Below are positions 44,735-56,661 of a DNA stretch of 64,000 nt, in pieces. The stretch comes from Hemicordylus capensis (taxonomy: Eukaryota; Chordata; Lepidosauria; Squamata; Cordylidae). A model generated the notes under the pieces. That model was not told where the DNA came from. It saw nothing but the letters and a program-made list of their open reading frames with translations, and ran no database searches. The DNA lies in the NCBI RefSeq assembly GCF_027244095.1, contig NC_069657.1, forward strand, positions 413,135,063 through 413,199,062. The letters are read 5' to 3'. Each line of letters starts with the position of its first letter. Position 1 is the first letter of the stretch. The translations under genes were made by a program, and so were the position numbers.

Positions 44735-44869
44735 AGGAGGAACCATGGCTCAGGCCAAGCTGGTTTGCATGCAGAAGGTCCTAGGCTGAATCCCTGGCAT
44801 CTCCAGGCAAGGCTGGGAGAGACCCTTGTCTTAAACCTTGGAGAGTCACTGCCTGTCAGTACAGAGCAG
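44735..44869 (+). repeat. tRNA-headed SINE sharing the 5S-SINE body
   Basis: Head CATGGCTCAGGCCAAGCTGG and GGTCCTAGGCTGAATCCCTG resembles tRNA A and B boxes. The body CATCTCCAGGCAAGGCTGGG, CCTTGGAGAGTCACTGCC and CAGTACAGAG is the one found behind 5S heads at 1898, 51943 and 61231. Confidence 0.65.
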
Positions 44870-44930
44870 GGGTTCCCAACCTGTGGTACTCCAGTTGCTG
44901 CTGAACTACTACTCCCACCATCGCCACGCA
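44870..44930 (+). mobile_element. Left half of a hAT-like MITE (CAGGGGTTCCCAACC)
   Basis: CAGGGGTTCCCAACCTGTGG and TGCTGAACTACTACTCCCACC match the left arm of palindromic hAT MITEs; no right arm found. Confidence 0.6.
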
Positions 44931-46882
44931 CCCACCCAACCCAAACACCAGTGGAACTTGGGCTGATTGGATATAACTGCTTTGAAACAAAAAAGGAAAA
45001 ACAATCTAGAATATATTACAAAGTTTCTGGAAGTCTGCCAATAGCCCCAAATCTGCAACAGGCAGCTTTTCCTCCTTCCCTTAAACCATCCAACTGGCAG
45101 AAGTCCGAGAAAGAGCAAAGGACAAATGTTGTAGTATGAGAACCGTTCAAGTAAGTTTTTAATAGAGTGCACCAGTGATTGTGAATTAGGATGACTTGCG
45201 TAAAAAAAAAATTTTTTTTAAAGGAACACCAGATAAAAGGGGTACAGTTCTTTCTTGCCAAAACACCGTCCTTTTTGTAAGGCAACAATACACGTTCATT
45301 TCAGAACAGAACTGTTACAGAAGAGAGCGCTACATCACAGTACAGTACAGTATGTCATGTCCATCTGTCAGAAAGCCATTCTCCAATGGCACACTTAGCT
45401 ACACTTACAGCCTTCTAACTTCGGGTTACAGAGTTTACCACAGCTTTTTTTTGTTTTGCTTTTTTAAATATATAGATATATAGATATATATAAAGTGACA
45501 ATTTTGAATGACTTCTAATCTTCACAGGAGTGTGCAGATGGGGCCCATCATTGAAATTACAGTAATTACGACATTAAATAACATTGCACAACCAACTGCT
45601 ATGATTAATTCAGTACAAAATAACAAATATTAAAATGTACCAAGTACTAGTGGTTTTACATCGTTTATATCACTAATTATGAAGGATTTTCTTCTTCTTT
45701 TTCCATAGGCAAATGCCTACACACAGCTGCACATTACAGGCATCATGATGTGGGCCAAAATATTAACACACCAACAAGGTATATGGGAACAAAATTTGTA
45801 CAATCACTTAAGTAATCTATTGTTATAAACAATGTATGTTTAGCTGTAAAGTATACAGAACTGCATGTACTTTTCTGGAGGGTGGGGGAGGGGAGTATTC
45901 CAAAAACCAGTTAATTCCTGAGGTGGCATTTATTAGCTCTTATAATTGGTCACCATTTCAGATTACCTTGTGCTATGAAACAGTCTCAATACTAAGATAT
46001 ATTTTCACAAAGTGGCATTTCTATTGTTTCGAAGGCAACAAACAATATTTCACACCATGATGAATGAATCTGAACTGTATTTCTCTTCCATTACTACATC
46101 TGACCTTGGTCACAAGAGCAAGATTTAGAAGTGTACAAATAAACATTACCAAGATGTGAATTCTGTTCCCCAACATTACAAGCGGCCAGAGGCTAAATGC
46201 ACTCAAACCACCCTTTTCCTCACTGTAAGTGCCAACACTGTAAACGTGTGCATTTCCCCACCCCCACAACTAAACACTGCTCTATAAGTTGGGTAAGAAC
46301 AACAGGAAGCAAGACGAGTCTTGTGTACGATCAAAGCTGATTTTTAACTTTCTAACTCAGTTTTTATACGTGATTTTTTCTTCTTAAAATAACTAAAATT
46401 GTTCATGCTACAGTTGTGAAAACAATTGTATGTGCATTTCTACTATGGACGCAGTTTTTAAAAAAATGCATGAGAGAGGTAAGAATTATAAAAACCACAA
46501 AAAGAAGTTAATGACTGGGAAGAACATTTCAACTCAAAGCAAAAAACACATCTGTGCTGATATCTAGACAACTATACAAGATCTGTATTTAAGCATCCTC
46601 TTTTATTATACAACTCTATGAACATAAAATGAACAGAATGCTCTATATACTTACCTGTACATGTGAACATAACTTCTTTAGCTACAGTTTTTCTTTTTTA
46701 ATATAGGTCATACTGAATTAAATTTTACAATTCAGAATAACTATGTATAACCTTATTGCAATGGGGGCAATTTCTACATGGGGAGCTTCACAGGCCAATC
46801 ATGTTAGGCATAACCAGTACATTCAAAATGTAAGATTAGGTCATGTTTGAATCTTCCCTGATCCCAGAAGTGTTGCTGCTCT
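44931..46882 (-). other. MARK1: MARK1 3' UTR and 3' flank
   Basis: AT-rich, largely repeat-free sequence directly downstream of the MARK1 stop. Minus-strand AATAAA signals are visible at 46602-46607 (about 280 nt after the stop) and 45929-45934 (about 950 nt after). Either could define the mRNA end; the sequence cannot say which is used. A palindromic A-run/T-run lies near 45201-45220. No separate gene is seen. Confidence 0.6.
46602..46607 (-). terminator. Candidate MARK1 polyadenylation signal AATAAA
   Basis: TTTATT on the plus strand reads AATAAA in the MARK1 sense, about 280 nt after the stop codon. It is the first canonical signal after the stop; a second one is at 45929-45934. No transcript evidence is available. 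Confidence 0.4.
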
Positions 46883-47237
46883 TTACAACTTAAGCTCATT
46901 GGCTATTTTGGATGCAATGTTTTTAAAGGCAATAGAAGTTCCAGATATTCGCTTGAAGCGAACTCCGTTGAGCGACAGGCGTGGCAATTTACAAACTTCC
47001 ATCTCCCACTGGACGAGGCTATCCTGTCGCGCATCACCGTGAACACAGAAGAGCAGGAACCTCTCCTTTTGTTCATAGTCACAGTTGTTTGCGTCTAACA
47101 CTTTCCGAATCTCTCTCATCATATCATTTGGGTCCATGGAACTTGTGGTCTTCATACTCCAGGTGAACCTCAAGGACCGTGGCTTAGAATCTTTGCCATC
47201 CTCCTTTTCTCTGTCTTTTGGTTCCCCAGAAGCACTC
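46883..47237 (-). CDS. MARK1: MARK1 last coding exon (KA1 domain, stop codon)
   Basis: Terminal coding exon of a microtubule-affinity-regulating serine/threonine kinase. MARKs phosphorylate tau, MAP2 and MAP4 on KxGS motifs and release them from microtubules; the C-terminal KA1 domain binds acidic phospholipids and helps autoinhibition (family knowledge). The exon opens after a pyrimidine-rich CAG acceptor, completes a split Arg codon, encodes a charged linker ([16 protein letters not shown]), then the KA1 region starting near [18 protein letters not shown] and ending in [13 protein letters not shown] and TAA at 46883-46885. The stretch [20 protein letters not shown] matches human MARK1 as I recall it; human MARK3 has a clearly different sequence there. 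The frame is open and unbroken, so the gene looks functional. The paralogue call is strengthened by C1orf115 lying downstream on the same strand. Confidence 0.96.
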
Positions 47238-47634
47238 CTGAAAGGGGAAAAATGTTTTCATATACATCAACAAGAAACAAAAAGGCAACACAAGTGCTGG
47301 ACAGTTTCAAAATCTTTTTGGTTAAAAACATGTCCTCACACAAAATGTATTTAATAAAGTACAACTGCAAAGAGAGGCTTCTCTGCTATCAATGGTGAGA
47401 CTCCCTTGATCTCACCATTTGGAGTTCAGCACACACCTCCAAAAACTTCCAAGGGTCACACAAAAAACAGAAGACAAGGCATGCTGTAAGAAGCAGGGAA
47501 GAAAGGAAAACCACCCCACCACCACCACCACTTGTCACCCATCAGAAACATTATGATCATCCTTCTTCACACGGGGTCTATTTTGCCCATTTAAAGTTGG
47601 AGATCTGGAAAGCAAGAGAAATATCCCCTGCTAA

Positions 47635-47880
47635 CTGGGCCAAGAGGCACCTTTTTAAGTGGGGGCTCTCACAATTATGAGAAAAGGGTAAAGTAACTGT
47701 CCCAACTCAACCTGGTATAGCATCCCTTGAGCAGCTGTTGCTGGGGTCTCTCTTGTGCTTCTTTCTGGATTGCAAGTTCTTTGGGGATAGAGAACCATTT
47801 TCTCATGTCCTTTGCTATGTAAACCACTTGATAACTGTTTGTTGTTGTTGAAAAGCTGTATATGGATATTCTTAATAATT
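47635..47880 (+). repeat. Family E repeat
   Basis: AAAGTAACTGTCCCAACTCA, GAGCAGCTGTTGCTGGGGTC, GGATAGAGAACCATTTTCTC, GCTATGTAAACCACTTGATA. Confidence 0.6.
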
Positions 47881-48324
47881 TAAGATTATTACTATCTAAA
47901 TTATTCTTGTCTAAAATGCCCAGCTCCAGGCAATAATACCTCAACAAATAGAGGTATTTGTTGCACACATTTGTTGCATACTCAGCACACAGAATATAAA
48001 CACATCTTGAATGACTGGGTTGCTGACGCCCCACTGTGAAGTTTTATTACACTGTTTAAAAATCCTACCTTCAGTGTGCACAAATCCACAGGGAATGTCT
48101 CTCCCTTCAGTAAAAGCCACACTGACAGGAATGGCAGGTGCAGCAATGCACTGTTATGTGCAGCACGGTATTCTTCCCCCATATCTGTCACACTTTATGT
48201 CCAAAGTCGAGCATTTGTAAATTCAGTGTGACAACTAACCAGGAATACAATGCAGATTAGCATACAATATTTAATTCCTTTTTGGCAGCATTTCCCCTAG
48301 CTTGTATGGTGATGAGGCAGGGAA

Positions 48325-48425
48325 GAATTGTGCAGCCTGACCTTATGCATGTCTACTCAAGAAGTAAGTCCCATTGTTCTATGGGACTTACTCCCATGTA
48401 AGGGTGCATAGGCTGGCAGTTCTAG
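48325..48425. repeat. Palindromic repeat (GTAAGTCCCAT family)
   Basis: AAGAAGTAAGTCCCATTGTTC pairs with ATGGGACTTACTCCCATG, and the outer TTATGCATG with GTGCATAGGC. Common dispersed element of reptile genomes; class not certain. Second, diverged copy at 10400. Confidence 0.65.
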
Positions 48426-51071
48426 AGAAGTATGTTTTTCACATTACACACAGGGCTTCTTTCAGCTCCAAGTTCATTACTCAATCTCTGTCCTATATTA
48501 ATAAGCATGTTTTGGGCATAAGCTAAAAACCCACAAATGCTACATGGTCATCTCTGTATTCTAGACTGTGGAGCGGGCCTCTAGCCAGCCTAAAAGTTTG
48601 GGGGCAGGGGGAGGAGAACCAGAAAAGTGTATGTGTGGGGGCAGTTTTTCTGGTCTTTTTAAGACAACTTGCAGCTTGGGGCATTTATTCATTAAAAAGA
48701 AAATAGAGGGAGACAGAAAAATTTAGGGGGGAGGTCCCCCCAGGGTGACCCCCCCCACTATGAGCCTACTGTGGAGCAGTGGTCTCAGTGGATGAATTGG
48801 GATGTAACATGAACTACATGTGCATGCAACTGATTACACACCATGCATCACCTCTGTGCAGACGGCCGGCATCTTAATGCTGCACTTGTGCATCTTGACT
48901 GTCACCGTTTTTTGGATCTGTGCTCTTGTGCAAAAGTTTCTCACAAAGCACAGGTGGTGAGCCACAGGCTGCACATCTTGGGCAAATGAAAACGTGTTTG
49001 CACTAAGGCAACACTAGTCTGGAACACAAGCTCTAGACTTCGCTCAACAGCCTTGCACTAGTGCAATATCCTTGCACTAGGGCAGTGCCAGTCAAGATGG
49101 CCAGCCATTTTCTGGTGTAGATTGATCATAGCCAGGATCCGAAGAACCCTGTGCAGAGCTTCTGAGCTGCCTGCCCTTCTGACAGCAGCCACTCCCAGAA
49201 CGGAGGAGCTTCAAGGAGGAGACTCTGGCAAAGAGTTGCAGTCGGGGGCTGCGGGCTGTGATGAGAAAGCCCAGTGTGGATGCAGAAGTACTTGCAAGAG
49301 CTTTTTGGATCTTTGGTGCATGTGACGAAAGAAAATAAAAAAACAAGCCCTCCTCTGAACTTAATGTTTTCTACCAAATAAATAGATGTTTCAGTATCTG
49401 CCAAGAGCTCTCTCAGCACTGGGGGCGGGGGGCAATGCAACTGAGTGGGCAGTGTCACTGTAATCTTTAACACATACAAAGATTAAAGCAGGAATGGCAC
49501 TTGAGTGTCATTTGATATTCTCACACATGTGGGCCCTTTTCTCTCCAATTACATCTTCATACTTTGTTGCTACAGGAGATTTGCTTAAGTCTGCAGGGGT
49601 GGGGGGTGGGGAAGGGTGCCAGTCGTTTCACTAGTAAGTGAAACATGCGACTGAGTGATGTGATCTTCCAGTACTGAAAGCATACTACATGGATGGATGG
49701 GATGGAGGCATCAATTGCTGAAACAGCGCCAACATGAGGGCTTGTGGCTTTTTCAGAAACAGGAAAAGGACATGGATCCAAACATCTGAATGCTATGCCT
49801 AGCAGAGTTAGGTTCACAAGCTAGTGTACCAAATGTCAACTCAGTGTTCGAAACAGCAGCATGTCCCCTCACTGACATGTAAAGACATACATCACTTTCA
49901 AGAAATACTGGCTTGGGTCATAAGTGACTTTTGAGCAAACTGAAGACACTACCATTCATGGAAAGTGGTGGTACTGAGACACAATTTTCACCAATCCCCT
50001 CTTCTCCCTGCGCAGCATTATTTTCTTGAGGGTCCCACAACTTCTCAGGAGTTTTGGGGGCTACTGTACTGAAATAGTGCAGGGAAGTTCACTTGAACAA
50101 GCTTCCTTCCACTCACACACCTTAGGACCCAAGCCACCTAGCAGATTCACATTTTAAGGGCAGGTTTGCATACCACCACCACCCCCCGCCGCCCATACAA
50201 ATTCTGTGTGAAATGGAGTCCAAGAACAATCTTTGGGTGTATGCACACTCTGCCCCACATCACACATGCACATCTGTAGGAGAGAAAGCCACGCTCCCAT
50301 GTAATCCATTGTTTTGCAGCAGATGGCTGAGCAGGTGCAGGATGGAGACTATTTATGTGTGACTGCATGTGTGTAGGCCTTGGTTCAAATTAAGCCCTCT
50401 CTCCTGTATGAGTGTGAGCATGAAGCTCACTCCTAGTAACTACCATGTGCCAGAAAATATATGCTGAGGCCTTGTGTGAACTAGCTCTAAGGGGTTTCCT
50501 GCCAGTAATTTTTTTTTTAAAAGACAACAAGGGTCTGTTTTATTTCTCTGATAAAAATACTAATCTGAAAAATAACTTCCTGATCATTAAATTTTTAGTA
50601 TTTGTACAAAACAAAACAGAGTGGTAAGGCAGAAGTGCTTCTTGATTTGGATCACTAGCATGGTTCTCAGAATGGTCATGTAGGTGTTTTGCTGGACAGC
50701 ATACAAAGGGATTTCAAGCTCTGATCTTGCAAACACTTGGGATATAGCAGCTTCCAATGTGGACTACTGATATCTAAGATAGAGATGTGGAGGCCTGGGC
50801 CACCTCCCCCCCTCCGCCAAAAAAAAAAATCCCCCTCCAGGCATTTACATCTCTAATCTAAGCACTTGCAGAATCATAGCTACTAATTTCTTTTATAAGT
50901 TATTTATCTTAGTATTTAAAGGAGAAATGGGAAACTTGTATGTAATATTTTAAAGAGACAACGTTATCTATAGACTCCTCTGTGTCGCATATTAGTTTAA
51001 AGGCTTTCAGAATCATGAAACTTTGTACACAAAGGGGATCTAACAGCGAAGTATTAATTGTGGCTCCTCAC

Positions 51072-51116
51072 CTTGAGGTGTCGGTTCTGCCACTGGCTTC
51101 GCCTTCATTTGGATCC
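51072..51116 (-). CDS. MARK1: MARK1 45-nt cassette-type coding exon
   Basis: A 45-nt exon with an AG acceptor on its right side and a GTGAGG donor on its left. It encodes DPNEGEASGRTDTSR, with the first base completing an Arg codon from the previous exon and the last two bases entering the next exon. Human MARK1 has nearly the same peptide (recalled as DPSEGEASGRTDTSR). The length is a multiple of three and both splice phases are equal, so skipping would keep the frame and remove 15 residues from the spacer before KA1. That it is skipped in some transcripts is inference. It is too short for an ordinary ORF scan. Confidence 0.93.
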
Positions 51117-51942
51117 CTCAAAACAAAGTTAAGGTTGAGATTTTAATCAATGAAAGTTAAATAAATATTCAAGAAAACCTGCATCTAGAACAAAGTTAAA
51201 ATTACGGTTGAGCATGAAATTCAGCATGATATTGTCATTTACTGAGATTTTAATAGTATTTTTCACAGCTGCAATCTACATACTTTTTATGAAATCCCAA
51301 TTTATTTCTACCATGCCGGGTAACTTTAGCTTCCCCACCCCAACCCCCCCTTACATTGTGGCTAGCTAAAATAACGATCTTCTGACATACCCAAAACCCA
51401 GAGCAGCCACACACCAAGGAATTTTGTTGCATTTCCTTCTCACAACCCACGTGACAAGTCACCATTGCAGTCAGTAAGGATTTAATCCAGATTGGGGTTC
51501 TGGACTTGTAATGACAACTGAATCCAAAAGTCAATCCAGAGGGAAATCCCAACATCCTGCAGCTTTCTGTGTCACAGCCCTGCAGCCCCACTTAGCTTTC
51601 TACCTCTCCAATTTCACGGGCTCCTATTTAACCCCTTAATAGCATTTGCAGAAAGCAGCTTTTGCAAAACAAACTCAAAGAAGCCATCTCTGAGCACAGA
51701 AAAGGCAAACCTAACAATGGCTTCTTGAATTAGATCTCCGGGGGAGCACCAGGTTTTTGGGTAGCTTGTGGTAGGCTTGGCCCCCCGCATGGTCCCTGGC
51801 CGAGATAAATGGGGAACAGATGGATGCTTTCCCTCCAGTGCTGCTGAAAGAAGAATACACTGCCACTACCGCCAGTCATCATCTAGTAAGCCTCCCCACT
51901 GGACCCTGGCTTGCAAGGATATGTGGGCAGCAGTGGATACTC

Positions 51943-52245
51943 ATAGAAACATAGGAAGCTGCCATATACTGAGTCAGACCATTGGTCCATCTAGCTCAGT
52001 ATTGTCTACACAGGTTGGCAGCAGCTTCTCCAGGGTTGCAGGCAGGAGTCTCTCTCAGCCCTATCCTGCAGATGCCAGGGAGAGAACTTGGAACCTTCTG
52101 CTCTTCCCGGAGCGGCTCCATCCCGAGGGGAATATATTACAGTGTTCACATGTGGTCTCCCATTCAAATGCAACCAAGGCAGACCCTGCTTAGCTAATGG
52201 GACAAGTCATCATGCTTGCTACCACAAGACTTGCTCTCCTCTCCT
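51943..52245 (-). repeat. 5S rRNA-derived SINE
   Basis: Reverse copy: AACATAGGAAGCTGCCATAT, AGACCATTGGTCCATCTAGC, CAGGGTTGCAGGCAGGAGTC, then GCAGACCCTGCTTAGCTAAT (inverted 5S-like block) and TTGCTACCACAAGACTTGC. Flanks ATACTCA and CTACTCA suggest a short target duplication. Confidence 0.85.
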
Positions 52246-53387
52246 ACTCAGTGATGGCACTATTTTAAAATTCTCACGTCCCACCCCCTTGCAGCAGGTG
52301 GGCAGGGCAGGGAAAGTTTAAAATGGCACCACTGCAGAGAGCAGTGTCTGCTACTGCCCACCATCACCCAGGAAGCCAGGGCCCAACAGAGAAGCTTACT
52401 GGTTGTGGTAGGCAGCAGCAAATGCACCCTGGGTCCAGTCAGGGGAGTGGACCCTTGGGCCTGTACCCAACCTGGCTGGGCCCTGCCACCACCCCACCTG
52501 ATCCAGTCAAGTAGGCTCTGAAAGTTTTCTATAACAGGATTTAACATTTGAGGGTGCCTCACATATACGGCACAGAACAAGTTGGGAATTTTACATCTAA
52601 ATTAAGTACAAAACAGTATCAACGTCCTTGTAAGCCAACTGGGCTGAAAGATGCACCCTCGTCTATGAAGCTCATTATCTGGTGCATTAAACGTTTTGCC
52701 CGAATGCAGAGGAGCAACCTGCATCATTCGTGAGCCACCAAGCCACGTGCAGTGCAGCCCACCTGCCAGGGCCTTGAAAGCCATCTGGCTTTGCATTCCT
52801 AGGCAGGCAAAGTAACAGGTGCCTGGTCGACTGCCATACTTGGCTGCTAAGCTACCCTCAGCTTGGTTTTTCACAAACTGTGCAGGCCTGACCTACACAA
52901 GATCTTCAACATACTTACCAGAACCATTAAAAAAAACAAAACAGTGAGAAATATTCCAGACTGCATGCTGTGAAATAATACGCTTTATGATACCATGGGG
53001 GAAAAAAGGTGCCCCAGAAAATCACATCACATCTTTGTACATTACACAACATTGCAAGCAGTTAGTGGAATGTAATCTGCTGTATATGTTGCGGGGGAAG
53101 AGTAAGGATTAAAAAGCGGTGCAATCATGACTTGAAAGTTTTGACATAAGGTTAAGTGACACTAAGATGATAATGTGACAAATTGTCTTCCAAGTGCCCA
53201 CATATGTGGAAGACCTGGGTGTGATGTGATGTGATGTCAAATGAGTCCTCAAACTGCACATTAAAAAAACAACAACAATCATACTTGCTACCTTATGAAA
53301 AAGATATAATGGATGAGGTTCCCAGGGCAATGAAGCCAGTGGTAAAGTTCCTATTGATTTAGTGGAATTCACTACCACATCAAAAGT

Positions 53388-53600
53388 GCTAGAGTGGTAT
53401 AGCAGCTGGAATTTGAGGCTAGGACCTGAGAGGCCCAAGTTCAAATCCCTGTTCTGCAATGCTCCTTGGGTGATCTTGCAGCAGCCATTATCTCTCAACC
53501 TACCCTACCCTGCAGAGTTGTTATGAGAATGAGACAAGGAGGAAAGACTGTACACTACCCTGAACTTTGTGGTGAAAGGGCTATACATTTTAAATGCAAA
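53388..53600 (+). repeat. Diverged MIR-like CORE-SINE
   Basis: AGTGGTATAGCAGCTGG head, AAGTTCAAATCCCTGTTC B box, TCTCAACCTACCCTACCCTG and CAGAGTTGTTATGAGAATG core, then a GGGCTATACATTTTAAATGC tail. Confidence 0.75.
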
Positions 53601-54684
53601 GTTCATATTCCTGGGTTCAGAAAGTACTGTTTTGAAAAGACAATTATTTTTCAAAGTAATCATTTAATTAAAAATAAAACTGATTATTGGTTTTAGACTA
53701 TTTATAGTTATTGCTTACATAGCCAACTTTAGAAAGTTGAAGCAGAAAAAAAGTTTGATTTTGAATTTAAATTCTGCTCACAGTTTTGTCAGTCTTCAGC
53801 AGCTTAGTCTGGTTGAAGAAATGAATTTACATGTTTTTGTGCCTTAAAAGAAAAGTTATTAGCGCTAGAAAAATTACTAGGGCCAGTTAAATAAATATTG
53901 ATTAATTTAGGAGTTTTTGATCAATCAATGAAGTCTGCATATATCTGCTTATTTTAAAACAAGAAATTTTATTTAAAAATGAAAAGCATGCTTTCATTGC
54001 ATTTAGATTATATGCCTGTGTGCACTGGAGTGGGGACCACCTAGAAGAGGAATTCCCACAAGGCAGAATGCCTCTTATTATACTACCTCCCATCTGCAGT
54101 TGTTGAAGTGCTTCATAGAAACTTTAAAAATAAAATGTTGCCAATTGATTAAAAATTAAAGGTAGCTTGTTGCTGATAAAAAGGGTTTTGACTGATTCAT
54201 CTAACCAATAAATCAACCAAACACTGCAGCCTTAAACATTGCATGGGGACTATTCAGTTTTCTTTTCATTGTGGATTTCTGATTCACAATCATGTTTGTG
54301 GAATTTGTAGAAATATTCAACAATATGTTGATAAATCACCAAGTTTCATACAGCTCCCTCATTCCTAAGCTTTTAAAAATTAGCCATCAACTGGAAGTGT
54401 CAGTATCTTAGTGTACTTTCTTTCACCATCCATCACTATTTTTTTAAAAAAGGAGAGATGGGTTGGAAAGTGAACAGATTTTTATTTAATGCTGCTTCAT
54501 ACAATACCAGTTCTATGTCTGTAGAGGAAACAGCACTGTGCCACATGTGGCAAGAGCACACACATCTACTTTACCATATTTATCCATAGTGGAATGCTGA
54601 ACCAGTGCTAAATCTTGGTGTGTGCGCTCTTCCTTCTGCTCCACATGCAAGACTTGGAATAATTCCACTTTCAATTGCAGTTAA

Positions 54685-54766
54685 ACACAAACCAAGGTCA
54701 GTTGTGACTAGAGATATGAAGACCCACACAAACCAAGGTCAGTTGTGACTAGAGATATGAAGACCC
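54685..54766 (+). repeat. Perfect 41-bp tandem duplication
   Basis: The unit ACACAAACCAAGGTCAGTTG...AGACCC occurs at 54685-54725 and again at 54726-54766 without a mismatch. Confidence 0.95.
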
Positions 54767-55248
54767 AGGAAAAAACAAGAAAATTTTGGGTGGGGAAATA
54801 GTACCCCCACCCCAGGACAAAAAAGTAGGAAGAAGGGGTGCGGGGTTATGAAATTTTGTTTTTGAATTTTAAATACAATATTTAAGTAAAGGTGTACAAA
54901 TATATTTATATAAGGAAAAATGTTCTGGCTTTTGCTCTCCCAAGCTTCTTGCTTGCTTCAGATTCCTCCAACTTCTGCAGCATGTGAAACAAATTGGACT
55001 ATGTTTGGAAATATATCAGATCAAGAAATGAATGAGCATATGAAAATGTAGAGAGGGTTGTCTCAATCCAGGCAATTCAGTTTTCATCAGTCATTAAGAC
55101 AATAAAAATGAACGATCAGAAGAAGCAGAAACTGCTGATAGTGATAGCTCAGAAAATGAGACTGATTAGACAAAGTTTCATGATGAACGTGCTTACCATA
55201 CTCCTCAACTGGAGGAGAACTGCACTATATGTAAGACAGTTTGTTTGT

Positions 55249-55327
55249 TTTCAACTTTCACTTTTTGCCTGCTTCTCAAACAGTTTTTGACAGTTTAGGA
55301 GAAGCAGGCAAAAAGTTGATGTTGAAA
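55249..55327. repeat. Hairpin with 29-bp arms and 21-nt loop
   Basis: Left arm 55249-55277 (CTTTTTGCCTGCTTCTC core) pairs with right arm 55299-55327 (GAGAAGCAGGCAAAAAG core), about three mismatches. Could be a foldback MITE remnant or an RNA hairpin. Confidence 0.7.
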
Positions 55328-56409
55328 ATAGAAGAAGCTGGCTTACAGAGAAGCTGGATTCCTTGGAGGTCAGCAGATTGCAGTCCATTCATAACAAAAA
55401 TTAAACATTTAAAAGTAAATTGCTACATTTGGACTAATTGTCTAAACAGATGACATATACCAAATATTATCAATGTTATGAGCAAAGCAGGTTATTCATA
55501 GTAAAGAAACAATGTGACTTTAGCCCTGTAAAGGGCTCTAAAAAGAAGTATTACATATATTTCAATTTTTCTCCACCACCCCCAAACACGTTTTCATGAC
55601 TTGCACAATTTCCAAAAAATCTAGATTTCTAGTTGTGACATCTGAACAGACTGACCTTCGTTTATTCTAACCCACTTCCTTGAAATAAACAGAAGTCTGA
55701 AACCTTCGTATCTTGGTTTTCAGATCTCGGTGTATTTCAAGGAAGTCTGTTAGAATAAGCCAAGATTGGTTAGTTTGGATGTCACAAGCAACCCTGCTTA
55801 GTTATAAACTGGAATCAGAAGTTGAATTCTTCCGAGGCATGGCAGCTCAGGGGAGAGAATGTGCTTTTGAGGCTCGGGGACACCTTGGAGGAACCAAGAT
55901 TTAACCATGGTTCCATGTGACATCTGAACTGGCCCAAAGGGAAGCCCAGATCACAGAGGTTCCTGCAGTGCACATATGCTACAAAGCAGAAGGATATGTG
56001 CTCATCACATGTGACGTGGTACACAGTTTCTTAGTCAGAAATGAAATTGATGTAGGAAATTTGTAATGCAAGAATCCGTCTTAGTATAGTAGATACAAGA
56101 ATGCTTATCTATATTTTCACATGCATGGACCAAAGAACCATGATTGCCCATATTTATTCAGTTTCCACACCAAACATGCTGATTCATTTGTGAAGCTTAT
56201 GTTTTATTAATGACGACTTCAACACATAGTACTACCATCATTAATTTGCATATAACTTTACAAATTAGTGTAAAATAAACTTAGGGTTACATGGGGCACT
56301 TAAGCAGTCTCTTATCCAGGCACTGACCTTAGTGAGACCTACTTAGTTTTTAATACAGCCTCATATTTAACCTTTCAGGTACTTGGAAATATGAATAGAT
56401 CAAACTAAC

Positions 56410-56661
56410 CTGCGGACAAATTTGGAGGTTATCTTGCTGATAATACCAGTCGATGTACCCCTTCTAGTTTGAGCAAATGTGCCCGTTTCATGCGATGGTG
56501 ATGCGGGTGGCCCATTGTAAGTGGCGTTGCGCCGCTCCCGTAGCTGCTCACCATGGAAAGTGCTTCGGCTTGAACTCCCTCGAGGAAAGCGGGTTCGGTC
56601 TGGAGTGGTGGTGCTAATACTGTGAGCAGATGGGGAAGCAGCAGGTGCTCTTTGAGTCGCA
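56410..56661 (-). CDS. MARK1: MARK1 spacer exon (SPSAHSIST...KFVRR)
   Basis: Coding exon for the Ser/Thr-rich spacer between the UBA and KA1 domains. Translation on the minus strand gives [20 protein letters not shown], then [20 protein letters not shown], then [12 protein letters not shown] and finally [17 protein letters not shown], which closely matches recalled human MARK1. The donor is CAG|GTTAGT at 56410. The 5' side has two CAG acceptors in tandem. I chose the downstream one (exon start 56661, 252 nt) because it keeps the spacing seen in human (RP-x-TTQR); the upstream one would start at 56664 and add one codon. Both keep the frame. The SPSAHSIST and RGTSTGI segments contain plausible phosphorylation sites, not tested here. 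Confidence 0.95.

Larger units (their letters stand above)
47238..51071 (-). other. MARK1: MARK1 intron before the terminal exon
   Basis: Intron between the 45-nt exon and the last exon. It holds an (ACC)n stretch (47512-47531), a family E repeat (47635-47880) and a palindromic repeat (48325-48425). The rest is single-copy-looking, with no coding sequence recognised. Confidence 0.7.
51117..56409 (-). other. MARK1: MARK1 intron
   Basis: Intron of about 5.3 kb with a 5S-SINE (51943-52245), a MIR-like SINE (53388-53600), a 41-bp tandem duplication (54685-54766) and a 29-bp-arm hairpin (55249-55327). The short open frames 55108-55453 have no family resemblance. Confidence 0.7.

Noticed and set aside
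46883-47237. Assignment to MARK3
   Set aside because: The KA1-proximal sequence ([15 protein letters not shown]) fits recalled MARK1, not MARK3, and C1orf115 is a MARK1 neighbour.
55108-55453. Small gene or processed pseudogene in the MARK1 intron
   Set aside because: The two short frames show no family resemblance, and a hairpin runs through them.
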